Source of the DNA: Pseudomonadota bacterium | Lineage (GTDB): Bacteria > Pseudomonadota > Gammaproteobacteria > Acidiferrobacterales > UBA6901 | Direction of reading: 5' to 3' | Assembly: GCA_021783175.1 (NCBI GenBank) | Contig: JAJXUF010000082.1 | Coordinates: forward strand, 1-13,106 | DNA: 13,106 nucleotides | Shown here: positions 6,588 through 13,106 of the stretch, one piece after another | Numbering within the stretch: the first letter of the stretch is position 1 | Layout: each line of letters begins with the position of its first letter | Position numbers and translations under genes: made by a program | Notes under the pieces: generated by a model | Databases searched by the model: none | The model's input: the letters and a program-made list of their open reading frames with translations, nothing else | What the model was told of the DNA's origin: nothing

Positions 6588-7094
6588 CTATATCCGGATA
6601 TCGATGGCATCGCTGCCAATCGTATGGACATGCAATATGTTGGCAGATGTTTGGGACAATAGTTTCTGCTCATAGCGTGAAATGGCTTCGCGGTCATCAC
6701 ATATCTGTAAGGTGATGGAAACGCTTCCGGTAATAGCTGCATGTATCGGACACTGGTGCAGCATTCTGATCAGGATCACTTCATCATCAGAAGATAATTG
6801 CAATGGTAATGTCAAGGTGATATTTATCTCATCAATTCGCACCGCGCCTGTGGTTTTTACAGCCGTGCAGATGCTTATCAGGCAGGTTGCCATTAAGTCC
6901 CGTCGCTCTAGAAACCGTAACGTGAGTTCCGCGAGGCATTGGCCAAGAGCCATATTGAGCAAATGCAATGGGGTGAGCTGTATATCAGGCAAGCGAAAGT
7001 TTAAGGATATGTTCTCGGAATCGTCCAGTCGGCATGCCGTAGTATTACGCTCACCGTCCTTAAAAATATGAACTACCGCTTCTTTCCTGCTCAT
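6588..7094 (-). CDS. OsmC/Ohr-family protein
   Basis: The product is 168 residues long. It has the OsmC fold layout: N-terminal strands, then a helix LTPLHLLNMALGQCLAELTLRFL with the first conserved Cys (53). The strands IDEINITLTLPL lead to the second helix with LHQCPIH, where the second conserved Cys is 115. OsmC and Ohr proteins reduce organic or fatty-acid hydroperoxides with this Cys pair; others bind small molecules or handle reactive sulfur species. About 45 residues follow the second Cys, as is common. AGGAG lies 6 bases before the ATG at 7094 and decides that start. An ATG at 7124 overlaps the cbiX stop as TGATG and would add 10 residues with no ribosome site. Being last in a siroheme/sulfite-reduction run suggests a thiol or sulfide-linked role, but this is inferred from position only. 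Confidence 0.85.
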   Translation of the reverse strand: MSRKEAVVHIFKDGERNTTACRLDDSENISLNFRLPDIQLTPLHLLNMALGQCLAELTLRFLERRDLMATCLISICTAVKTTGAVRIDEINITLTLPLQLSSDDEVILIRMLHQCPIHAAITGSVSITLQICDDREAISRYEQKLLSQTSANILHVHTIGSDAIDIRI

Positions 7095-7123
7095 TGGATG
7101 CTCCTGGTTCCCGTAATAAGACA

Positions 7124-7477
7124 TCAGGTCAGAGCAGTCAAAGCTGCCCGCAACACCTCTTCATTGAGTCCCAATGGCCCGTCCATACGGATGTGCATAC
7201 CGGGGATCATCACCGCATCAATCAGACGCGGAAGATCTTCCCGGAGATGGCGTCCACGGCTCCAGAACAGAGGGGATATTCTGAAATTTCTGATACCTCG
7301 GCTATATTCCTCCTGAATGGCGTCCGTCAGCATGGGGCGCCACAGTTCTAAGTAGCATAACCGGATAGGGCGTTCCGGATGGATTGCCTTCAAGTCGGTC
7401 TCCAGGGTTTCAAACGGAAGGCGCCACTCTGGATCACGGGACCCATGCGCGAGCAGCAAATGGGCTTCCCTGGTCAT
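7124..7477 (-). CDS. cbiX: Short CbiX-type sirohydrochlorin chelatase
   Basis: This 117-residue protein is the size of the short, single-domain CbiX enzymes, which insert Fe2+ or Co2+ into sirohydrochlorin. It opens with LLLAHGSRDPEW, which holds the first metal-binding His. YLELWRPML follows, then PLFWSRGRHLREDLP with the second His, and PLGLNEE near the C-terminus. Next to cobA and cysI, the likely metal is iron and the product siroheme for sulfite reductase; cobalt use for B12 cannot be excluded. The start at 7477 is chosen because its ATG overlaps the cobA stop in an ATGA junction, which suggests translational coupling. An upstream in-frame start at 7504 would overlap cobA by 31 bases. 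The downstream OsmC-like gene follows 29 bases after the cbiX stop. Confidence 0.9.
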   Translation of the reverse strand: MTREAHLLLAHGSRDPEWRLPFETLETDLKAIHPERPIRLCYLELWRPMLTDAIQEEYSRGIRNFRISPLFWSRGRHLREDLPRLIDAVMIPGMHIRMDGPLGLNEEVLRAALTALT

Positions 7478-8295
7478 GCACTGCCAACCGCGGATAAATA
7501 CCACTGTCTTTGGCCAAAGGCGTCATCAGAAGCGGTATTCATTCCGTGTGATAACTCTTGCGACAGGCGTACCGCCTCACCCACAATGAGGATTGCCGGG
7601 CTACCCAGATCCGCATCGTGAATGGCATCGGTCAGATCGCTTAACCTGGCGTACACATGGCGCTGCTGTGGCAAAGTTGCCCATTGCATGGCCAGCACCG
7701 GCGTATCCGGGTGCCGCCCACCGGCGATCAAGGCGTTCTGAATCTCCGTTATACGGGCTATTCCCATATGGATGACCAGGGTGTCTGCTGCCTTTGCGAT
7801 ATGATGCCAGTCCACCGGTGGGGCATCCGCAGCCTCGTGCCCCGTTACGAACAGGACGGATTGGCTGATGCTTCGGTACGTCAGCGGTACGGCGGCACAG
7901 GCTGCCGCCGCAAGGCCGCTGGTGATGCCGGGCACTATTTCGTAGTCGATGTCGGCCGTCCACAATGCCATGCACTCCTCACCACCACGTCCAAAAATAA
8001 ACGGGTCACCCCCCTTGAGGCGCACTACACGCATACCTTGCCGCGCGGCGTGGATCATCCGCGTCTGAATACTCACCTGAGAAGCAGAGGGCCTGCCGCC
8101 CCGTTTGCCTACATCCACCAATTTGGTGTCCGGCCGTGCCATGTCCAGAATGCGTGGATTGACCAGGGCGTCATGAAAGATGATATCGGCCGTACCCACA
8201 AGGGCGGCCGCCTTCAGGGTCAGCAGGTCCGGGTCACCCGGACCCGCCCCGACAATCCAGACTTTCCCGCTGTTGCCGTAACCCCCCCCGCTCAT
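7474..8295 (-). CDS. cobA: Uroporphyrinogen-III C-methyltransferase (SUMT)
   Basis: This enzyme methylates uroporphyrinogen III at C2 and C7 with two S-adenosylmethionine molecules to give precorrin-2, the branch point to siroheme and B12. The 273-residue product has the family motifs in order. VWIVGAGPGDPDLLTLKA (12-29) is the SAM-binding loop, DALV is at 42-45, and VRLKGGDPFIFGRGGEE (91-107) is the substrate/SAM region. VPGITSG and the downstream SQSVLFVTGH complete the set. It is a stand-alone SUMT: there is no N-terminal dehydrogenase/chelatase domain as in E. coli CysG. Those steps need CbiX for metal and an enzyme not present here for the NAD-dependent oxidation. GGAGG lies 9 bases before the ATG at 8295; an ATG at 8328 has no ribosome site. 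The 105-bp gap after cysN could hold a secondary promoter. Confidence 0.95.
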   Translation of the reverse strand: MSGGGYGNSGKVWIVGAGPGDPDLLTLKAAALVGTADIIFHDALVNPRILDMARPDTKLVDVGKRGGRPSASQVSIQTRMIHAARQGMRVVRLKGGDPFIFGRGGEECMALWTADIDYEIVPGITSGLAAAACAAVPLTYRSISQSVLFVTGHEAADAPPVDWHHIAKAADTLVIHMGIARITEIQNALIAGGRHPDTPVLAMQWATLPQQRHVYARLSDLTDAIHDADLGSPAILIVGEAVRLSQELSHGMNTASDDAFGQRQWYLSAVGSA

Positions 8296-8400
8296 AGATG
8301 GGGTCCTCCGGCGGTCGGCAGCCGCCATTGACCGGTTGATCCGGCATCTTGCGCGGGAGGCCGCGCCAGTCCATGCCCCATACTCCGGGAGGTAGTATTC

Positions 8401-9753
8401 TTAACGTTCGGATACATTCCCCACCCTGGAATCGTCGAGACGGATCATTCCGGCCGCAACAGTTTGATGTGTCACTTCGTCGATCAAAATAAACGCTCCG
8501 GTTGCGCGGATGGTGTCATATGCATCCGCGGCGAGCGGCTGCTGCACCTTCAGCGTGATGCTGGCGATGTCGTTCAGCCGCAAGGCATCGGCCGGGTGCT
8601 TCTGTTGCGTGTTGATATCGAGCAACGTATTGATTCTTATGACGCGCGCGGTGACTTGCCGGGTTGTGTGTTTCAGCCAGTAGTTGCGACGCGGATCGAG
8701 CGGATCTTCCGACAACCAGCAGACGTCGGCGGTGACGGTTTTGAGCGGGCTGGCCGGACGATCGGCGGACGCGAGCATGTCGCCACGCGAAATATCCAGG
8801 TGTTCCTCCAGCAACAACGTTACCGATTGGCCGACGACGGCCGATTCCAGCGACTGGTCGAGTATCCGAATATCTTTTACGGTCGCCGCAGATCCTCCTG
8901 GTTGCACCACCAGCTGGTCGCCCCTGCGGACTTTTCCGGCTTCGATACGGCCCATGTAACCGCGGAAGTCGTTGACTTCGTGGCCGTTGTGGCGCGCCAC
9001 CAGTTGTACCGGAAAACGCAGCGGCTCGTCATGGCATGCGTCATAGACGCTCAGGGATTCGAGCAGTTCGATCAGCGTTGGCCCCTGATACCATGGCATC
9101 CTGTCGCCCGCAGTGACCACATTGTCGCCCGCCAGAGCAGACAAGGGAATCGTGCGGATATCCTTCAGGCCCAGCCGTTGCGCGAATTCCCGGTATGCTT
9201 GCACGATGCGGTCATACACCGCCTGGTCGTAATGCACCAGATCCATCTTGTTGACCGCGACTACGACATGCTCGATCTGCAACAGGTGGGCGATGGTCGA
9301 ATGGCGCTTGGTTTGCACCAGTAATTCCACGCTGCCATCATCGCCCATTTTCACTTTCGAGACATCGATCAGGATGACGACAGCGTCAGCGGTGGATGCT
9401 CCGGTAACCATGTTGCGCGTGTACTGTTCATGGCCCGGGGTGTCGGCGATGATGAACTTGCGCCGGGGCGTGGCGAAGTAGCGGTAAGCGACGTCGATGG
9501 TGATGCCCTGCTCGCGCTCGGCTTCCAGGCCATCCGTCAGCAGCGACAAGTCGATCGCGTCGCCGATGGTGCGCCGGTGCCTAGCGTGCGATATCGCGTC
9601 CAACTGGTCGGCAAAAATACCCTTGCTGTCGAACAGCAGACGGCCGATCAGCGTGCTCTTGCCATCATCCACCGAACCGGCAGTAATGAAGCGCAGCAAG
9701 CCGCGCTCTCTAGTCAGTTCTTGCAAAAACTGTTTGGGAATGGTCGCGCTCAT
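8401..9753 (-). CDS. cysN: Sulfate adenylyltransferase GTPase subunit
   Basis: CysN is the GTPase partner of CysD; GTP hydrolysis drives formation of adenosine 5'-phosphosulfate (APS) from sulfate and ATP. The 450-residue protein has the translation-factor-like GTPase domain: P-loop AGSVDDGKST (25-34), switch region EQGITIDVAYRYF, DTPGH (104-108) and NKMD (168-171). Two C-terminal beta-barrel regions follow. It ends at about 450 residues with no fused APS kinase (CysC) domain. The ATG at 9753 overlaps the cysD stop as TGATG, with AGGA 8 bases upstream; a TTG one codon earlier is less likely. GC content and codon use look like those of its neighbours. There is no reason to doubt function. Confidence 0.97.
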   Translation of the reverse strand: MSATIPKQFLQELTRERGLLRFITAGSVDDGKSTLIGRLLFDSKGIFADQLDAISHARHRRTIGDAIDLSLLTDGLEAEREQGITIDVAYRYFATPRRKFIIADTPGHEQYTRNMVTGASTADAVVILIDVSKVKMGDDGSVELLVQTKRHSTIAHLLQIEHVVVAVNKMDLVHYDQAVYDRIVQAYREFAQRLGLKDIRTIPLSALAGDNVVTAGDRMPWYQGPTLIELLESLSVYDACHDEPLRFPVQLVARHNGHEVNDFRGYMGRIEAGKVRRGDQLVVQPGGSAATVKDIRILDQSLESAVVGQSVTLLLEEHLDISRGDMLASADRPASPLKTVTADVCWLSEDPLDPRRNYWLKHTTRQVTARVIRINTLLDINTQQKHPADALRLNDIASITLKVQQPLAADAYDTIRATGAFILIDEVTHQTVAAGMIRLDDSRVGNVSER

Positions 9754-10691
9754 CAAAAATATCCTGCCTTCTTGCGTTGCTCCATCGATGCTTCCGATGT
9801 CCGGTCATCCATCCGGGTTGCGCCGCGTTCGGTGATTTTGGTCACGGCGGTCTCGGCGATGATGGCCTCGACGGTAGCGGCATCCGACGCCACCGGGCAG
9901 GTGCATGAGATATCGCCGACCGTGCGGAAACGCACGACTTGGGTCTCGATTACCTCGCCTTCTTTGGCCGGTGTCAGCGTGGTCAGCGGCACCAGAAAGC
10001 CGTTGCGCGGAATGACCTGGCGCTCATGGGCAAAATAAATCGGCGGCAGCGCCAGTTTTTCGCGGGCGATGTATTGCCAAACGTCCAGTTCGGTCCAATT
10101 GGAGATCGGGAACACGCGCATATTTTCGCCAGGATGAATGCGGGTGTTATATAAATCCCAGAGTTCCGGGCGCTGCGCCTTCGGATTCCACTGCCCGAAC
10201 TCATCGCGGAATGAAAAAATCCGCTCCTTGGCGCGAGCCTTCTCTTCATCGCGACGGGCGCCGCCGATGCAGGCATCAAACTGAAATTCAGCGATGGTCT
10301 CCAACAGCGTGACGGCCTGCGCCGCATTACGCGAATCGCTTGCGGGATTACGCAGACGCACGGTGCCGCGCCTGATCGACTCCTCGACTGAACGCACGAT
10401 CAGTTGCTCGCCCAGCTCAGCAATGCGTCGGTCGCGGAATTCGATGACTTCAGCGAAGTTGTGGCCAGTATCGATATGTACCAGCGGAAACGGGAACTTG
10501 CCGGGGCGGAAGGCCTTCTCGGCGATGCGCAGCAGCACCACCGAATCCTTGCCGCCGGAAAACAGCAACGCCGGTTTACCGCATTCGGCCGCGACCTCAC
10601 GCATGATGTGGATTGCTTCTGATTCCAGCCAGTCCAGGTGGTGATTGCTAGCGGCATCGAGAACCTGTTTTTCGGCTGTAGTATGCATCAT
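9753..10691 (-). CDS. cysD: Sulfate adenylyltransferase catalytic subunit
   Basis: CysD binds ATP and sulfate and makes APS together with CysN in the cytoplasm. The 312-residue product is close to the usual length of about 300. It carries the N-type ATP-pyrophosphatase loop SGGKDS (45-50), VHIDTGHNF, and GGARRDEEKARAKERIFSFRD. The family stretch MRVFPISNWTELDVWQYI and the C-terminal segment RTVGDISCTCPVAS are also present. The ATG at 10691 overlaps the cysH TGA (ATGA), and a second ATG follows at once at 10688; AGGA in the preceding cysH codons serves either. It lies inside a tightly packed run, which implies coordinated synthesis of CysH, CysD and CysN. Confidence 0.97.
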   Translation of the reverse strand: MMHTTAEKQVLDAASNHHLDWLESEAIHIMREVAAECGKPALLFSGGKDSVVLLRIAEKAFRPGKFPFPLVHIDTGHNFAEVIEFRDRRIAELGEQLIVRSVEESIRRGTVRLRNPASDSRNAAQAVTLLETIAEFQFDACIGGARRDEEKARAKERIFSFRDEFGQWNPKAQRPELWDLYNTRIHPGENMRVFPISNWTELDVWQYIAREKLALPPIYFAHERQVIPRNGFLVPLTTLTPAKEGEVIETQVVRFRTVGDISCTCPVASDAATVEAIIAETAVTKITERGATRMDDRTSEASMEQRKKAGYF

Positions 10692-11425
10692 ATTTGTCCT
10701 GAAGTTTTTTGTGGTATTGCTGGCCTGGCGCGAATCAGTTTGCCGTCAACGACATGCAGGCCACACTCTCTGGTGGCCGGATTCTCCCACCACCAACGAC
10801 CCGCGCGGATATCCTGGCCGGGGGAGATGGCGCGCGTGCATGGGGCACAGCCGATGCTGGGATAGCCCTGATCATGAAGACGATTGTAAGGCACCTCAAA
10901 ACGACGGATATAGTCCCAGACATCTTCGCCATGCCAATCGGCCATGGGATTAAACTTGGGCAACTCGTGGGCCGCATCCCATTCCCGGACGGCGAGGTCC
11001 TGCCGCGAAAGCGTCTGCTCCCTGCGCATTCCTGTCACCCAGGCACCTTTACCCCGCAATGCGCGCTGCAAGGGTTCGACCTTACGCATATGGCAACAGG
11101 TCTTGCGCAATTCGTGGCTTTCATAAAAGGCGTTGGGCCCGTGTTCCCGGACATAGCGCTCCACTGTCCCGTGTTCCGGGAAATACACCTGGATGGGGAG
11201 GTGGTAGTGCTCCCGGGTTTCCTGCATCAGCCGGTAGGTTTCCTCCGGTAAACGACCGGTATCGAGGGTGAATATCTCTATCCATGGCGCATGCTTCGCA
11301 ATCAGGTCCGTGAGCACCATATCTTCCGCCCCAAAGCTGGTGGCAAAAGCCGCCGGTGCGTATGGCGCGTTGCGCAATTCCCCGAAAAGGAGGAGCACAT
11401 CCTGTATCCTGATTCCTACACTCAT
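10688..11425 (-). CDS. cysH: Assimilatory APS reductase (CysH family)
   Basis: CysH-family enzymes reduce activated sulfate to sulfite with thioredoxin or glutathione. The 245-residue product has the sequence FATSFGAEDMVLTD of the nucleotide-binding loop, FTLDTGRLPEETY, and GMRREQTLSR. Cys110-Cys111 (KTCCHMRK) and Cys193-Cys196 (GCAPCT) form the pairs that bind a [4Fe-4S] cluster in APS reductases. PAPS reductases such as the E. coli enzyme lack them. The catalytic Cys is in ECGLH (Cys221). The substrate is therefore probably APS, in line with the lack of a CysC kinase here. The ATG at 11425 has GAGGA just upstream and lies 7 bases after the cysI stop. The frame is open further upstream to 11533, but that part overlaps cysI and is not used. 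Confidence 0.95.
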   Translation of the reverse strand: MSVGIRIQDVLLLFGELRNAPYAPAAFATSFGAEDMVLTDLIAKHAPWIEIFTLDTGRLPEETYRLMQETREHYHLPIQVYFPEHGTVERYVREHGPNAFYESHELRKTCCHMRKVEPLQRALRGKGAWVTGMRREQTLSRQDLAVREWDAAHELPKFNPMADWHGEDVWDYIRRFEVPYNRLHDQGYPSIGCAPCTRAISPGQDIRAGRWWWENPATRECGLHVVDGKLIRARPAIPQKTSGQI

Positions 11426-11432
11426 GGATTCC

Positions 11433-13106
11433 TCACCGTTTCCCTGTATGCGAAAGGCCAGGATCCGGCGGCAACAAATCCTGTCGTCGGACAAAGTCCC
11501 CGAATGTCTCGCCAGCCCAGCGCTGGCCGGCAAACCGTTTCAACAGAGGGCGCAGGATGTCCAGCAGGGCTTCTTCGCCCAATGCCTCCCGGTAAAGTGC
11601 GTTCAGGCGCATGCCGGTCCGATCGCCGCCCAGATAAAGATCGTAAAGGCCTGGCGCTTTGCCGACCAGGCCGATCTCCGCGAGATAAGGCCGGGCGCAC
11701 CCGTTGGGGCATCCGGTCATACGCACCGTCAACGCTTCTCCTTCCAGACCGGCCTCGGCAAGCAACGCCTCGATGCGATCCAGAAAAACCGGCAAATAGC
11801 GCTCGGCCTCGGCCATCGCCAGGGGGCAGGTGGGCAGCGCCACGCATGCCATCGCGTGGGTACGGACAGGGGCGAGATTCAGCAATCCGTTAAGCCCATA
11901 TTCAGCGAGCACCGCTTCGATAACGGGGCGTTCCGCAGAAGAAATGCCGGCGATCAGCAGATTCTGATTGCAGGTCAGCCGAATTTCGCCATGGTGCAGA
12001 CGTGCGAGTGCATCCAGCCCGCTGAGGAGCGGAATATCACCATCGGCAACCCGGCCACCGGGTATGAAGAGGGTAAGACAGGCTGTTCCGTCATCATTTT
12101 CGAGCCAGCCGAAACGGTCCCCCGAAGTCTCGAAGTGGAACGGGCGCGGCGGGGCCAGCGGAAATCCGGTGCGTTGCTGCACCTCTTCCATGAAGCGATC
12201 CAAACCCATACAGTCTACCGTGTACTTGAGGCGGGCGTGGCTACGATTGCTTCGGTCTCCGTGATCACGCTGGGTAATGAGCACGGCTTCGGCTATGGCC
12301 AACACCTGCCCGGGGGCGCAAAATCCGCAGACATCCGCCAGCCTCGGGTAGGTTTCGGGTTTGTTGTGGCTGCGACCAAGGCCTCCCCCAACGCAAACAT
12401 TGAATCCCGCCAGTCGCCCCTCCTCGTGTATGGCGATGAACCCAAGATCCTGCGTGAACACGTCGACGTCGTTGTGTGGCGGCACAGCGATGGCAATCTT
12501 GAACTTGCGGGGCAGATAGGTGGGCCCGTACAGGAGATCCTCCTCCGGCGTGGTTATCTGTTGGCCGTCCAACCAGATTTCATGATAGGCACGGCTCTGC
12601 GGCAGCAGGTGCTCGGCAATTTTCTGCGCCCAGCCGTATGCCTCGGCATGGAAGGCGGAGACCTGAGGAGCGGAACTGGCGATGACGTTGCGGTTAACGT
12701 CGCCGCAGGCACTGACCGTATCGAGCAGTGCCCGGTCGAGGGCTCGCAGCACCGGCCTGAGATGCGGCTTGAGCAGTCCGTGAAATTGTATGCTCTGTCT
12801 GCTGGTGATACGCAGGCTGGCGTTGCCGTAGGTGCGGGCGATGTCGCCCAACGCCAGCCATTGCGCTCCGCTTAATACGCCGCCCGGCAGGCGCAGCCGG
12901 GCCATGAATTGATACAGGGGCTCCAGTTTCTGATGGTGGCGTTCCGCCCGCAGTTCGCGATCGTCCTGCTGGTAAATGCCGTGGAACTTGATGACCTGAA
13001 CGTCATCTTCCGCCAGTGCACCGGTGACAGGATTGCGCAGACTCTCCCGCAACGTACCGCGCAGCCCCTGGCTCTCCGCCTTGATCCGTTCCACATCGGA
13101 AAGTGC
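11433..13106 (-). CDS. cysI: Sulfite reductase hemoprotein subunit (5' end cut)
   Basis: CysI carries the siroheme-[4Fe-4S] centre that reduces sulfite to sulfide with six electrons, normally fed by the flavoprotein CysJ. The frame runs to the window edge (codons ALSD at 13106-13095, then [15 protein letters not shown]). Roughly the first dozen residues are missing compared with E. coli CysI. Hallmarks include [27 protein letters not shown], the siroheme-contact Arg/Lys ([14 protein letters not shown]) and the cluster Cys in CVALPTC and TGCPNGC. Counted from Val at 13094, these Cys are 417, 423, 462 and 466, with the same spacing as in E. coli. A GTG at 13094 is not the real start, because homology continues past it. 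CysI is the first gene seen of the block; CysJ and the promoter must lie to the right of the window. Confidence 0.97.
   Translation of the reverse strand, partial: ALSDVERIKAESQGLRGTLRESLRNPVTGALAEDDVQVIKFHGIYQQDDRELRAERHHQKLEPLYQFMARLRLPGGVLSGAQWLALGDIARTYGNASLRITSRQSIQFHGLLKPHLRPVLRALDRALLDTVSACGDVNRNVIASSAPQVSAFHAEAYGWAQKIAEHLLPQSRAYHEIWLDGQQITTPEEDLLYGPTYLPRKFKIAIAVPPHNDVDVFTQDLGFIAIHEEGRLAGFNVCVGGGLGRSHNKPETYPRLADVCGFCAPGQVLAIAEAVLITQRDHGDRSNRSHARLKYTVDCMGLDRFMEEVQQRTGFPLAPPRPFHFETSGDRFGWLENDDGTACLTLFIPGGRVADGDIPLLSGLDALARLHHGEIRLTCNQNLLIAGISSAERPVIEAVLAEYGLNGLLNLAPVRTHAMACVALPTCPLAMAEAERYLPVFLDRIEALLAEAGLEGEALTVRMTGCPNGCARPYLAEIGLVGKAPGLYDLYLGGDRTGMRLNALYREALGEEALLDILRPLLKRFAGQRWAGETFGDFVRRQDLLPPDPGLSHTGKR

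Noticed and set aside
6590..6601. Perfect palindrome ATATCCGGATAT between clcA and the OsmC-like gene
   Set aside because: It lies in the last codons of the OsmC-like gene and has no T-run, so it is not a convincing terminator. Twelve bases is too short to call a site.
7657..8331. Plus-strand open frame of 224 codons opposite cobA
   Set aside because: The minus strand has all SUMT motifs; this frame is a shadow of high-GC codons.
8464..9324. Plus-strand open frame of 286 codons opposite cysN
   Set aside because: It is antisense to the conserved cysN GTPase gene and has no ribosome site or recognisable domain.
11268..12875. Long plus-strand open frame of 535 codons opposite cysI and cysH
   Set aside because: It is the antisense shadow of two clearly conserved genes, and its translation has no family features.
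1..13106. CRISPR array, tRNA, rRNA or phage attachment site
   Set aside because: No regularly spaced repeats, no tRNA-like cloverleaf and no rRNA sequence were seen in the window.

Overview
The window reads as chromosomal DNA of a moderately GC-rich Gram-negative bacterium. Signal peptides, a TatA-type translocase subunit and a proteobacterial-style siroheme/cysteine gene cluster all point that way. The mix of an autotroph-like APS-reductase sulfate pathway, a CLC anion protein and small exported orphan proteins would suit an acidophilic sulfur oxidiser such as Acidithiobacillus. That genus assignment is an inference from overall character, not proven by any marker here.

Layout. (1) Bases 1-1251 are the 3' part of a Tn3-family transposase gene, cut by the window edge and broken by at least three frameshifts; a palindrome and a strong hairpin follow it. 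(2) Bases 1378-1782 (minus) encode a small exported PepSY-type protein with its own extended -10 promoter. (3) Bases 1783-2875 are about 1.1 kb with no recognisable gene; they hold two tandem hairpins and a good sigma70-type promoter for the next gene. (4) Bases 2876-3694 (plus) encode an unrecognised exported protein with a C-terminal membrane anchor. (5) Bases 3784-4281 (minus) hold a small putative membrane protein and an in-phase open frame behind one stop codon. (6) A palindrome flanked by divergent promoter-like elements lies near 4300, then a stand-alone tatA-like gene (4445-4693). (7) A gene-poor stretch ends in a compact predicted RNA three-way junction just upstream of a CLC chloride channel/transporter gene (5145-6569, plus). 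(8) Convergent to it is a seven-gene minus-strand block running from the right edge to 6588: cysI, cysH, cysD, cysN, cobA, cbiX and an OsmC-like gene.

How the block works. CysD and CysN form ATP sulfurylase (sulfate to APS). CysH has the two cysteine pairs of [4Fe-4S] APS reductases (APS to sulfite). CysI is the siroheme/[4Fe-4S] subunit of sulfite reductase (sulfite to sulfide). CobA (uroporphyrinogen III to precorrin-2) and CbiX (metal insertion into sirohydrochlorin) supply the siroheme that CysI needs. No APS kinase is present, which fits direct APS reduction. The precorrin-2 dehydrogenase and the flavoprotein subunit CysJ are not in the window. cysI to cysN are tightly packed or overlapping (7-nt gap, then ATGA and TGATG overlaps), and cobA/cbiX overlap by ATGA, so both sets look co-transcribed; a 105-bp gap separates cysN from cobA.

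No obviously new defence or mobile system was found. The observations most worth a second look are the structured clcA leader, the non-canonical residues in the CLC protein, the orphan hairpin pair at 2131-2182, the palindrome between the tatA-like gene and the minus-strand frames, and the OsmC gene in a siroheme cluster.
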